From Yamagishiella unicocca (lineage: Eukaryota > Chlorophyta > Chlorophyceae > Chlamydomonadales > Volvocaceae), in NCBI GenBank assembly GCA_003116995.1, contig BDSL01000009.1, positions 1,273,501-1,337,500 of the forward strand: 64,000 nucleotides of DNA, in the 5' to 3' direction. Under the pieces are notes generated by a model. It worked only from the letters and a program-made list of their open reading frames with translations, was not told the origin of the DNA and made no database searches. A program made the translations under genes and the position numbers. This document shows positions 10,501-21,500 of the stretch, in pieces (position 1 is the stretch's first letter; each line of letters opens with the position of its first letter).

Positions 10501-13500
10501 GGCGATCAAGGAGCGAGCTTGGACGTGGGCGGCGGCTAACAAGCCATTGGCACGACGTCAATACACCGGCAGCGGGGTGCATGTGGGCGGGGTGGCTGAG
10601 TGGGAGGAGGTAAGTAGAAACCAGCCAAGCCAGGCAAAAGCAACTCCCTGCTCCTATGCCGCAGAGCAACAGCACCAAGAGTGGAACCATAACTCCTCGC
10701 ACCCAGCAACCGAGCCTCGGCACCGGCATCGCTCCGAGACTGCAATACCGTACGAATCGCCGTACGAATAAGAATCGCCGTACGTACCATGTAGACCTTT
10801 GTGCAGCCGTAGATTGCGAAGCCCAGCATCACGCACTCCAGCACCACCACCGCGATCTTGCCGTAGATGTTGAGCGACACCGCCGGCAGCCAGCGCGCGA
10901 TGAGCTTGGTGGTGAACTGGTCGTCGTGGGGGTTGAACACGCGCTTGCCCCAGCAGGTGATGGTCTCAGTGCTGAAGTCGCGCGGCGGCGAGGCGACCGC
11001 CGGCTTGCCGTCATCCTCCTCCTGCGGCTGCTGCTGCATCTGCTTCTCCGGCGACGGCGGCCGGACCTCCACCTTGACCGCCACATCGCCGCTGGAGGCG
11101 GCGGTGGGGCCTGTGGAAGCAGACCGGCTGGGCGGCGCGTTGGTCTGGCCGGGCGGGGGCGTCTGCCCAGGGCCAGAGTGGTCGTGCTTGTAGATGTTGC
11201 TGTCAAGGGTCCAGCCGTTGTTGCCGGCCTCCAGCTGCTCGCGGACGGGCTCGGCCTGGCAGCAGCATGGCGCGACGCAGCCGAAGCAAGCGCAGCCGGC
11301 GCCCAGGCGGGCTCGCAGCTCGCGGCGGGCGTCGAGGACCAGGCAGGCCGGAAAAACAGTCACCTGGGGTTCGGGTGGGTGGCCGTGGGTTACATGTGTT
11401 GCGATGAGGCGGCGCCGGCGGGGGGAGGGTATATAAAGAGAATCCGCGAATCGGGAGGGGGGAGGTGCTTGAGGCGAGAGAGAGAAGGCCAGGTAGGGCC
11501 GGATGCTTTCCAGCTGCAGCCTGTCGGCACCGACACGGTAACCGACAGCATTTCCACCGGGGGTTCTCTGATGCGTTGCGTCGTGCAACCCGCAATGCAC
11601 ACACGCGTTACGGTAGGCCAACATAGCCGGCTTGGCGCATTTGTGTTTTTACCTACGTCCCCAAGAAGGATGCAGTTTCCCGGGTCGGCGCCCTGCGTCC
11701 GAGCATGCACTCCGCACAGCGCGCTGCGCCCGAGCATGCTGCTCGCCCCTCCCTCATCGCCCCTCCACCCGCTCGCCTGGAAGATGAACACCAGTAGGGT
11801 GCCCACGGAGGCGTAGACGGAGAAGCTGAGCAGCGCCTCCAGGCTGGTGTAGGTGCCCACTGCGAAGGCGATGACGTTGGTCATGCAGGACACGGTGATG
11901 GAGGAGCCCGCCAGGCCGAGCGCCTCGCCCATCCTGGACAGAGTCGAAGCGGGCGGGGGAGGAGACAAGCGTACGGCGGATCAAGGTGAGGGCGGTTGGA
12001 TCTTGTGTGGGGGCCGATGCAATACAAGCACATGCGGGGGGTAGATGAGGGGGAAGGACAGGGGGCCGCAGCCGGCGGCGTCTTCCGGCGCCCGCCGGGG
12101 GAAGCGACAAATGGCATGATGGGAGTTGGTGGTTGCAAGTCCGGCAGCCCGCTCAAAAGCGCGGCCAGCGCAGTGAAAGCGGCACTGAGGCGTGCGGGGT
12201 GTGTGATGACCAGGGGGGACATCGTGGCTGCGGGGGCTGGCGGGCTGCTGGCTCGTCGCTCACCTGTACTCTATGGGCGCGTCTGGGTCCTGGTCGAAGT
12301 AGTTGGACACAATGACGAAGGTGCTGTCCTGTGAGATTTCGCGTCAGGGGTAGTCGGGGATAGTCAGGGGCAGTCAGGGGTACTCAGGGGCAGTCAGGGG
12401 CAGTCAGGGGTAGTCAGGGGTAGTCAGGGGTAGGAGGGGGTAGTCAGGGGTAGTCAGGGGTAGAAGGGGGTAGTCAGGGGTAGTCAGGGGTAGTCAGGGG
12501 TAGGAGGGGTAGGAGGGGGTAGGAGGAGGTAGGAGGGGGTAGGAGGGGGTAGGAGGAGGTAGGAGGGGGTAGGAATGCCCGACCGACCCACGTCCCCCCG
12601 TCGTGCCCTGCTTGCGGGTCGCCGCCCCCGGATCGGCCCCACTCACCACTCCCACTCCGACCAACAGGAACGGCAGCACCTGGGGCAGAGGGCAGCCGGC
12701 AGAGCGAGAGACACCGGCGCGCAACGTGAGGGACAGCGCGATAGGCAGGATGGGTCGGGTGGACATTGCGATGGATATCGGGTGCGTATCGCGGTAGACA
12801 TCGGGTGCGTATCGCGCACATCTAGCAGCGTAGGGCGCAGCACCAGTCCAGCGCAGCACAGGGCGCATGCATAGAGACCCTCGGCTTCTGCTGCCTACGG
12901 CCAGGACTGGCCATGCAAACCAGCAACCGTGCCCAAGGCAAGGCGGTCCCGGCAGCCCATCCATACGGCACACGAGCGAGACATGCTTGCTGCCAGGGCC
13001 ACGGAAGGTGCAGGAAGGTGCCGCCCATGCGGGGTCTTCATCCCCGGCACTTTCCCGCCCGGTTGGGCTGCGGCCCCTCCCGTCCACCGACGCGCCAACG
13101 GGCTCCTCGCCACCACCCCGCCGACCCACCTGGCACACGAAGTTGAACTTGACGCCCAACCCGGACAGCAATCCCAAGTCCATCACGATACCCATGCCGA
13201 TAGCCAGGAAGCTGCCGAGCGCAACGTGGACCTTCTGGTAGGCCCAGCTGCGCGTGCAGAGGCGGCGATGAGGGGTCCAGAAGCGGATGAGTGTGCGTAT
13301 GCGGATGGGTTGGTGCGTGGTTGCTGAGCGGCGGGCACCGCGGGGTTTGCAACAGTGGTGTGCGGCATCCCAGCCACGAGACGGGGGCAACCGGTCGGCG
13401 AGCGACCACGCCTCGCCAACCCTCACGAACCGAAGGCTGAACCGCGAAGCGTACGGAGGGGAGGTGGAACCAATGTCGGCAATGGGCATGTACGACACAT

Positions 13501-15942
13501 GATGAGGGGGCATGTACGGCACAAAGATGGACGTGTCAACGTTGGATCCGAGAGAAGGATACCTCCCGGCCTGCCCACGGGCCGCATCGGCCCTGGCCTT
13601 GCCTCAGCCTGTTCTTCTGGGTGCTTTGCGCGGCGACCGCCAGCTCCTGGCCCCTCGCCTGCGCTCCCTCACCTGTTGCGCCACAGCACTAAGAACGTGT
13701 AGATCACCAAAAGGATGTAGCCGACGGAGAGCCGCGACACGTCGCGATCGATGGCTTTGGCTGCAGCAACAAGGGAGAGAGGGATGGGGGGAGGTCAGTC
13801 GGTGCTTGGTAGTGAAGCGGATTGAAGGGATGGCTGGATGATCAACTGATGCGGGGTGGGTGGAGTTCGCTGGCAACCGCGAGAAGTGTTACCAGACAAC
13901 CAGACTGCAATCGGGCCGCCGATGGGAAAAGAGCAAGGGAGTCAAAGGAGAGCGCCGGCATCACCCCGGCCCCCCAGTCGCAGCCGTCCATTCTGAATCC
14001 CAACGCAGAAGTGACCGCCTGCACTTGGCCATAAGCCCCACCCCTGAGATCTCCGTGTAGGGCCCAGTACCACGAATTGGCCCAACTCAATCAGCAGATC
14101 TTTAGGTTTTGGCAGCCGCGACCCTCCATAACCTTCCGGGACAACTCACTCGACTCGCGTCCGACGGCGCCGTCGCACGACACGTACTGCGCCAAAAACG
14201 GCGACTTCCAGTTATCGTACGCCACCTCCGTGATGCGCTCCTGCCATTTGTACGCAATGCTATCCTCGTCGCCTTCGTCCTGCGCAAGTAGAGAGTGGAG
14301 GTGTTGGCGCGCTAAGAATGGCGACAGCAGCGCCGCCCGTGGTCTGTGTGTCTCCATGTGTCTCTGTCGCACAAGCTCGCACCACCCCAATCCAGACCCT
14401 TGCCGCATCATCAGCCTTATCAACGAACATCATGCTCACACCCCCTCCGCCTCCGAACCATAATGCGCGCGTCAAGGAAGGCAATCCAGCACTCAAACTA
14501 GGGCCTTGCGTGCGTACGGCACTGTTTGTGACGTACCTCCGCGGCCTTCAAATGGAAAATGGTCTGGAAGACCTCCGCCCAAACGATCGCGTCCGAGGAG
14601 TCCTTCTTGACACCCCCCAGCACCCACTTCAGGTTGACCGACTGGCCCTGGTCGTCGTACACTTTGGCGGTGTTGAGGGTGTCCAAAAGGTTGGGGTCCG
14701 CCATGAGCGTCCGCTCGTCGAAGTTCCAGAACTGCAGGACGCTGTCCACCTGCAGCCAACCACCAACCACCAACCAGAGAGCTGGGATAGACGGGGAGAG
14801 GCACCAGCGCGATCCCCGCGGGTCTGACGTCTGCCGCTGCTGGCACACTCCGTCCCGCGCCAGGCCTCCGGACGGTAACCCGTTACTGTAACTAGCTAGC
14901 TAGGCCCGCACAGATAGGAAGAGACTCCCCTTACCGAGACCGACTGTGCAGGAGCCCACTACAATTCATGTTGTTGGGATCGACGTCCCTGGACGTTCCC
15001 GTGGACGCACCAGAGCACGCAGCCCCCGCCTCCCCATCAACACGACCGCACCGGCTCCGGCCCACGTCGCCGGCGGAGCACCGGGATCGAATCCCGGGTA
15101 TCACGCACCGCTCGTACTGCGGAGGCCACCAAACGCCCCGCCATGCCGAAACCCGGGTGCATGGGCACGCCCCGTCACCCGCTTCCCACACAAACGTACC
15201 CGGCATTGCGTGCTGTTGGCGGAGCCCGTGTCGCAGACCTGCTGCCAGTTGTACGACATTCCATCCAGCACCACCACCTGGGAGGTGATGATGTTGTAGG
15301 CGCGCAGGTGCTCCAGCAGGTACTTCTTGGCGAGCACGTTGGCGCCGTCCTGCGCCTGGTCCAGCGCAAGAACCTTGACCTGGGGGGGAAGGCAGGGCAG
15401 TCGTGGGGGAGGGGGCCCGGAGGGGCAGGGCGGATCAGGACGCATCAAGGCGGCGTCAGCATGTGGCGCTGCGGGCGGCGGGTGAGAAGATATATCTTAT
15501 CACGTGGCGGGCGTTCACAGGTTGGGCGGTGGGAGCAGAGGGGAGGAAGGAACTAAGGCACACCGGGCGGTGGGCGCAGTAGCCAGGTTGGGGATAAGGT
15601 AGGTCAGTGTGGCCGGGGAGGGTTTGTGGGTAGGCCACTAGCGAGGTGTGCAGTAACTTACAGAGAAGGAGTCGGAGGGGTAGTTCTCGTCCACATAGTA
15701 TTTGTCTTCGAAGGATGGGGCGTCTTGGGGCGTGTAGAGCTTCTCAGCGTCCTGCTCCACCTCGAACCTACAAGCGTGATTTGGTGTTAACATATGGAGT
15801 GCGTGGATACGGAATAAGGCCGTTTGACTGCACCTTAAAAAGCCAGCGCAGCAGGCAAGGGTAATCGCCCCACAAATGAAGAGGACCAGCCATGGGCGCC
15901 GCGCAATGAAACGGCCCAGTGCGCGGTAGAACCTTGTAAGAC
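7556..15942 (-). CDS. NPC1/Patched-type RND transporter with sterol-sensing-like domain, 18 exons seen, start exon missing
   Basis: Exons: 15942-15834, 15767-15662, 15379-15200, 14749-14537, 14279-14150, 13760-13673, 13247-13130, 12679-12647, 12328-12264, 11933-11777, 11363-10788, 10368-10353, 10145-9980, 9817-9670, 9442-9245, 8696-8531, 8272-8153, 7818-7556. All 17 junctions agree in phase and encode 949 aa after the first partial codon. Order of parts: TM1 (RRPWLVLFICGAITLACC), EKLYTP loop and first lumenal domain; TM2-6, with GVGVDSTF in TM4 where NPC1 has GVGVDD; a long cytosolic Pro/Gln-rich linker; TM7; second lumenal domain; TM8-12 with GIAVDYSAHV in TM10, the conserved Asp of the proton path. 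The protein ends PSYRSGIDSPTFVQPM. Likely a proton-driven sterol or lipid exporter in an internal or plasma membrane. The intron after 11777 has a GC donor (CAG|GCGAGC), and exon 10368-10353 is only 16 nt. The first exon, upstream of 15942 and ending in phase 1, was not found. Confidence 0.88.
8103..8152. repeat. 9-bp tandem repeat abutting a 5' splice site
   Basis: About five copies of a 9-bp unit (GTGTACCGG on the minus strand) begin within the first bases of the intron that follows RND exon 8272-8153. Each copy carries GTGTAC, the same bases as the real donor region. Confidence 0.9.
12341..12575. repeat. 10-11-bp minisatellite in an RND intron, acceptor side
   Basis: Plus strand reads TAGTCAGGGG and variants TAGGAGGGGG about 20 times. 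On the coding (minus) strand it is pyrimidine-rich CCCCTGACTA, ending about a dozen bases before the acceptor of exon 12328-12264. CTGAC matches the branch-point consensus. Confidence 0.9.
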
Positions 15943-18525
15943 CTGCAGATGTTTACATATATAATGGATTCAGGGGGGCGTGCGCGTTGGAAAAGGTCGA
16001 GTGACACATGCTCGATTGCACGCATTTAGGGCCGATACAGCTCAAGCAAGTCCTATAATCACATGATTACATGAGCATGGCCCATATCTACATAATGAAA
16101 TGAGTCCTACGCCATTAGCGCATCATGACATCCGAAAAGTAAGTTGTGAACGGAGTTCGTCAGGCTCTGTGGTTGCCCGTGAACACCGCAGTTTCTTACC
16201 TCGATCGACGGCGCTGCTTATCTTCCTTAGGCACTTCATAGTGTTTCAGCGATGGCCAGCGCCGCGTCTGGACCACAACGCACCAAACCTCCTAATTTCG
16301 TTCTGGTTGCGTTCCCAAAATTGGTCGCACTATATTTATCTTAGCATAAGTGTTGCAATAGTTGATCCTCCTCTGCAGGAAAGACCGATCCCAGGGTTAT
16401 CACTTTTCCAACAGTAGGTTTCTCCTTAGGGAAACAAGGACCACAACTGTGCACCAATGCCCTTTCCTTCCCCATATACAAGTTGTAATCCTATGCGTAC
16501 ATATTTCACGGGGTTTCCTTCCAGCAAACGTTCGTACTCAAAGGGGTGGTTTATGCCGTTGGCGTAATGGCGTAATAGGCGTAATGGCGTAAGGAAACGG
16601 GCATTTCACCGGAGGCATCCGAGAAATCCCAGGCATACCATCAGTTGTTACAGTACTAACACAACGTTGACACGATGTGAGGGCTGGTAGGCTGAAGTTG
16701 CATCACGCACCGTGGATTGGATCCTTGATGAATCCTCTTACCGGACTAACGACAGTCCTTCTGGATAAGGTGCAATATTTAGTACAAGGGACGACAATTA
16801 ATACACATAACCCATAGTAAATTGGAATACAGTAGGCGTAGCTCAGGACGCAAGTACGTGACTTCCAAACGCAACTGTCAGTAGCAACCATTCCAGCGCA
16901 TATCTCGTCATATATCAATGCTTGGCTGGCATGTTGAAACCAACTCGTCATTCCTCCCAGTGTTGACCTGCCATGAGGGCTCCATCCAAGTACATCCAGC
17001 ACGTACTTGTGGCCCCTGTTGACATAGTGAGGTATAATGATACACGGGCAGCTAGCTCGAAGGAAGGCTACGTAGGTTGCGCTATGTAAATTGCGCCGAC
17101 GTCACGCCGTACAACAGCCATGGATCGAACGGGACCATGTCAATCACTGTTCACGTACTGTATCTGGCATATACACTTATAGCACGTAAGACGTAAAGGG
17201 TCCCTTTTTCCACGCTGTTTGGATGGAACCTAGCTAGGACGTGCTGGGTACGAACCACCTCTTTCTCCACATGCCCAGCAGCAGCAGCAGCAGCAGCAGG
17301 GCGGCGTCTCCCTGTGTCTCTGGCTTCTCGGTCCCGCCAGCTGAGAGCTGAGCCCTGCGTTTCGCAGCTGCATAGCGGTGCTTTGCATACCCATACAGGC
17401 AAATACAGCAAGGACGGCGAGCCAGTCAGTCCGCAATACCTTAAATATGCGCTTTAACGCGCACTCTCAGCTGCTGACATGCTCAAAAAGAGCATTCGCA
17501 TACTAACTAACAACAAGCCGTCCGACCGAAAGCAACATGGCCGACGCTCCCAGGCTCCATCCTCACGTCCCCTCCGGCAGTGTGCGTCGCCAGGCGTTGC
17601 CTCATAATACGTAGCCGCCCACCGTCCCTACCCGCCCACCAAAACTTTTCGCCACATCTGCCCTGTGCAGGCCCTGAAACGCCTGGTGTCTCGATTGGGC
17701 CCATTCATGCTTCGTTGGAATCCTGCCGATCTGAAGTCCTGTGCTCCCGTCCCGGCTGCAACTGCGCCCGACAGCCTGCACTACGGCGGCCCCTTGCGAG
17801 CAAAGTCCCACCGCATCCCTGGCGGCAGCAGCTTCGCTGCAAGCTCCGAAACCACTGCCAACCCATGCTGCTTACAGTCATGCTGACGAGTAATTACAAT
17901 TTTAGTAAAGCCTCGTTGGTCGGCCTCACCTATATGTACAGCTACCGGTAATGTACACAGCACACGGTGCAAAGCTATCATCCATGCACATCGTGCCCGT
18001 CAAGCTTTACTCCCCACTACGAGCGCAGGAGAGAACTTGGAGCCGCAGCTGCCTACCCAGTTGATTAGCCAGCTAGATATTAGACAACCGCCACGAAACA
18101 AGCTGATGCATGAGCCTTGCCACGCAATGCCCGACATCGGCAGGGCAACGAACTAAGCTCCCGTGGACCCGACCGATGACCCCTGCCTGCCTAACTGCGA
18201 ACCAAGAAAAGAGACCTGCCGCCCTAAGCCTCCCCGCCCCTTCTTCCAGGTTCCAGGCCCCCAATGAGGCTGGCTGGCTCGCTGGCTGGCTGGTTGCGTG
18301 CTGCACCTACCGCCGCTGTCACGTCATTAAGGGACCGGCTGCATGTGCCGGTCCCGTAGAGGCCCTCCTTTATAAAGCAAGACGCGAACAAGGTCCATCA
18401 GGCGAGTAGGTAGAGCAAGCGTCCATACAGCACACCAGGAAACCAAGTAGTGTGAATTGGCGACAAGGGAAGCCCGACGCGCCATGGCTTGCAGGACCAG
18501 CCAGCTATCGTGTTGTCTGGCTGGC
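15943..18525. other. Gene-free, AT-rich spacer between the 404-aa gene and the RND gene
   Basis: Should contain the undetected first exon and promoter of the RND gene and the 3' UTR of the next gene. A (CAG)7 run is at 17278-17298. Near 16550-16590 GGCGTAAT-like units repeat. No ORF with a recognisable domain is seen. Confidence 0.45.
17872..17898 (-). terminator. Two TGTAA poly(A) signals for the 404-aa protein gene
   Basis: Minus-strand TGTAA occurs at 17898-17894 and 17876-17872, about 630-650 nt past the stop codon at 18526, a normal 3' UTR length for this group. Confidence 0.5.
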
Positions 18526-21500
18526 CTACCAGATGCTCTTGAGGCTGAGGCGGTGCACTTGCAGCCGCAAGGGCGGCTCATCATCCTCCAGAGGCAGCTG
18601 CCGCGGGAAGAGCAGGCCCGCGCTGGCGCGGAGGCTGACGGCGGTGCCGAAGCGCAGCACCTGCGCGCCGGGGAGGACGGAGTGGAGTATTCGCTAGGCA
18701 TTGTTATGACGACTGATGCTGCTGCTGCTGCAGCAAGGAAGCAGCTGTCACTGATCTTTTTTGTAGAATGCCTTTTGTGCGGACGCAGCGCTAAGAATCT
18801 GCGAAGGAGGTGCTGTTGCCAGCAGGTGGGCACGTGTTGAAACGCTCACGTTGACGCGCGTCTCCGGGATGATGCTACCGGTATCTGCGGTTGGGATGAT
18901 GGGTGCTAACGGTAGCAAACAGTCGCGCCGCAGAGCAGAGGCTTTTATTTCGAAAGAGATTCGCCCCTTGCTGGTCAACTTGGGCCGTAACTGATGTCAA
19001 GACGGGAACGAAACCCCGTGCACAGGGCATGTACGCGTGCTGAGCGCAGACCAGGAACCAACCATTGTGGTACTACGGTGCGACAGGGCTGAGCTGCGTA
19101 ACACGCCACGGCCGCAGGCCGAGGTCATCTTGGGGCCGCCGCGGCGGCGGAGCCTAGCCCAAACTCGACCGGCAAGAACCGGAGGCGGGTTTCCCGCGCT
19201 CAGCTTCCGTGCCGTACCCATGTCGTACCTGCTCGTCAAACTCGATGCCGCCCGGCGTCAAGTGTACCCCGGACCCCGCCGCGTTGTCCAGCCTGCGCGG
19301 CGACCGCAACACGCCCTTCAAGCGTGAGTCAAGAGCGAGTCAGCCGGAAAAAGCGTTTCGGTAGGGTTCCGTTCCGTTTCTGGTTTCGGTTTGAGATCCC
19401 AACTTACGCCCGTTCACACGCGCAGGCACACCCCTCCACTCGCCCCGCCCGGCCTGATGGCAGCCCCTCGCTGCCGCCCACGTGAGTGTGTTACCCCCCG
19501 CTGCGCGCCGCTGGCCAAACACAACCCACCCACCTGACCATAAGCCGCGCGGGTGGCTGCCAGAACCTGTTTGCGTGCGCCAATGGCAGCTCGTAGCGCA
19601 CCTGGGGGGGTGGGGTGTATGGATGTGGATGGGTGGGTGTGCTAGGGGGACCGTAGCCGGCTCTGCGCGCGCCCGCTACTGTACGGCACACGTAGTACAC
19701 GGTCCTCTTTTATAAATGGGGCGCGCGCGTCGCTGGGTTGCCAGTCGCCGGAGCTCCAGGGAGGGGGAGGAGATGAGGGGGGTTTCGAGGAGATGAGGGG
19801 GGGGGCTCACCTTGAGCGCCACGGGTCCCAGCGGCAGGCTGCGGCTGATCTTCAGGACGCCCATGGGAGCAGCCTGGAGGGGCGGGAGGGGCAGGCAGGG
19901 GCCGCGGCGGGGCCGGCCGCTTAGTGGGGGCCGCCGTCAACAAAGTCGTGTGGGCTGCTTACTGCACAGAATTGCCATTTGCATGGTGCAGCAGGCGCAC
20001 TTGCGGGGGCCGCTTTCTGTAGACACTGCGCCACAAGGATACGCGGATTCGCATGTTGCTAGACGGCGCGTACGTATGCATCCATGCGATGGGGTGCTCA
20101 TAAGGCCCTGGGGCTCATGAGGCCCTGGGGCTCATAAGGCCCTGGGGCTCATAAGGCCCTGGGGCTCGTAAGGCCCTGGGGCTCGTAAGGCCCTGGGGCT
20201 CATGAGGCCCTGAGGTTCGTAAGGCCCTGGGGCTCATAAGGCCCTGGGGCTCAAAAGGCCCTGGGGCTCGTAAGGCCCCGGGGGCTCGTAAGGCCCTGGG
20301 GCTCATGAGGCCCTGGGGCTCGTAAGGCCCTGGGGCTCATAAGGCCCTGGGGCTCATGAGGCCCTGGGGCTCATGAGGCGCTGGGGCTCATGAGGCCCTG
20401 GGGCTTTTAAGGCCCTGGGCCTCGTAAGACCCTGGGGCTCGTAAGACCCTGGGGCTCGTAAGGCCCAGAGGCTCATAAGGCCCTGAGGCTCATAAGGCCC
20501 GGGGGTCTGTTACTACTGAGGAGCCCTCGCTTCCTGCCACTCCGCGGCGCTGCGGGCGGCGGGTGCCCGGCGGTCGTCGCGGATTCGCTTATCAAACCCC
20601 CCACCGCACATCACCGCCCCGCACATCACCGCACATCACCGAACCTTGATGGAAACTAGATCCTTGATCTTGATCCGAGCCACGGGCTGGATCTGCACAT
20701 GGGGAGTGTCAGGGCGAGCGCGGCGGGAAAGGGTGTGAGAGGAAACCCGTAGGTCATCACTGAAAAGGAAACCCGAATAAGGAACGTTTGATACGCGCTT
20801 TTGGAGAGGGTAGGTTGCTTTCGGGGGTTGGCCGGAGCGGGTGCGCGGGCGGAGTGGGAGGGGCGTCGAGAGGAGCAAAGGGCTCCGCTTGCATCCTAAG
20901 CAGGGACCAGGAGGAGTCAAGTAAGGTGCCAATCCCAGTCCTCGAGGCCCTCTTTAACGCGCGGATGCCGCTCCCGGAGCAGACAACGCCCGAACATACG
21001 TACTCCAGAAGCTGACGCGCGCCTCACCACCCCTCACCAGGGTCATCCCCACCCGGCAAAATAACCAAGCTACGATGCCCTCGGGCGCACCACACCGCAA
21101 TCCTGTTCAGAGGCGCAAACACCACAAAACTACCACTGAAGACCTTACGGCCGTCGCCGACCATCACGTGCCGTAACTTATAGGAGACAGGCAGCTGGAC
21201 GGGCGCCCCCCATCCCCCGCGACACCAACCCACCTGCTGCTGGTCCACATCTAGGTTCACACCAATCCCCACGTCCAGCAGCGGCATCTCAGCCCACGTC
21301 GTCGAGGGAAGCTCGTGCCGCGGCCTCCGCTGCCGCGGAGGCGGTGGCGGCGGCGCGGCGGCCGCGGCCGCGGCAGCTGCCTCCGCCCCCGCCTCCACCT
21401 CGCTGCTGGGGCGGTCGTCGCCGCCGCCACGCCGGGCGCCGCCGATGATGAAGCTGCGTGTGATCTTGATGCGGGCGCCTGCGCGGGTGCGGATGGGGGC

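Noticed and set aside
10656..11816. 386-codon plus-strand frame
   Set aside because: Shadow of the RND exon 11363-10788 and its flanking introns; composition is Arg/Ala/Gly-rich with no domain.
15081..15097. T-arm-like hairpin CCGGGATCGAATCCCGG suggestive of a tRNA
   Set aside because: No matching acceptor stem, D-arm or anticodon arm upstream on either strand; it lies in an RND intron.
17465..17480. Possible 16-nt first exon (ATG TCA GCA GCT GAG A) for the RND gene
   Set aside because: It would join in phase to 15942, but a 16-nt exon 1.5 kb away with a weak GTGCGC donor cannot be told from chance.
20098..20510. Regular 17-bp array that might suggest a CRISPR
   Set aside because: Units are contiguous with no unique spacers and the context is a eukaryotic intron.
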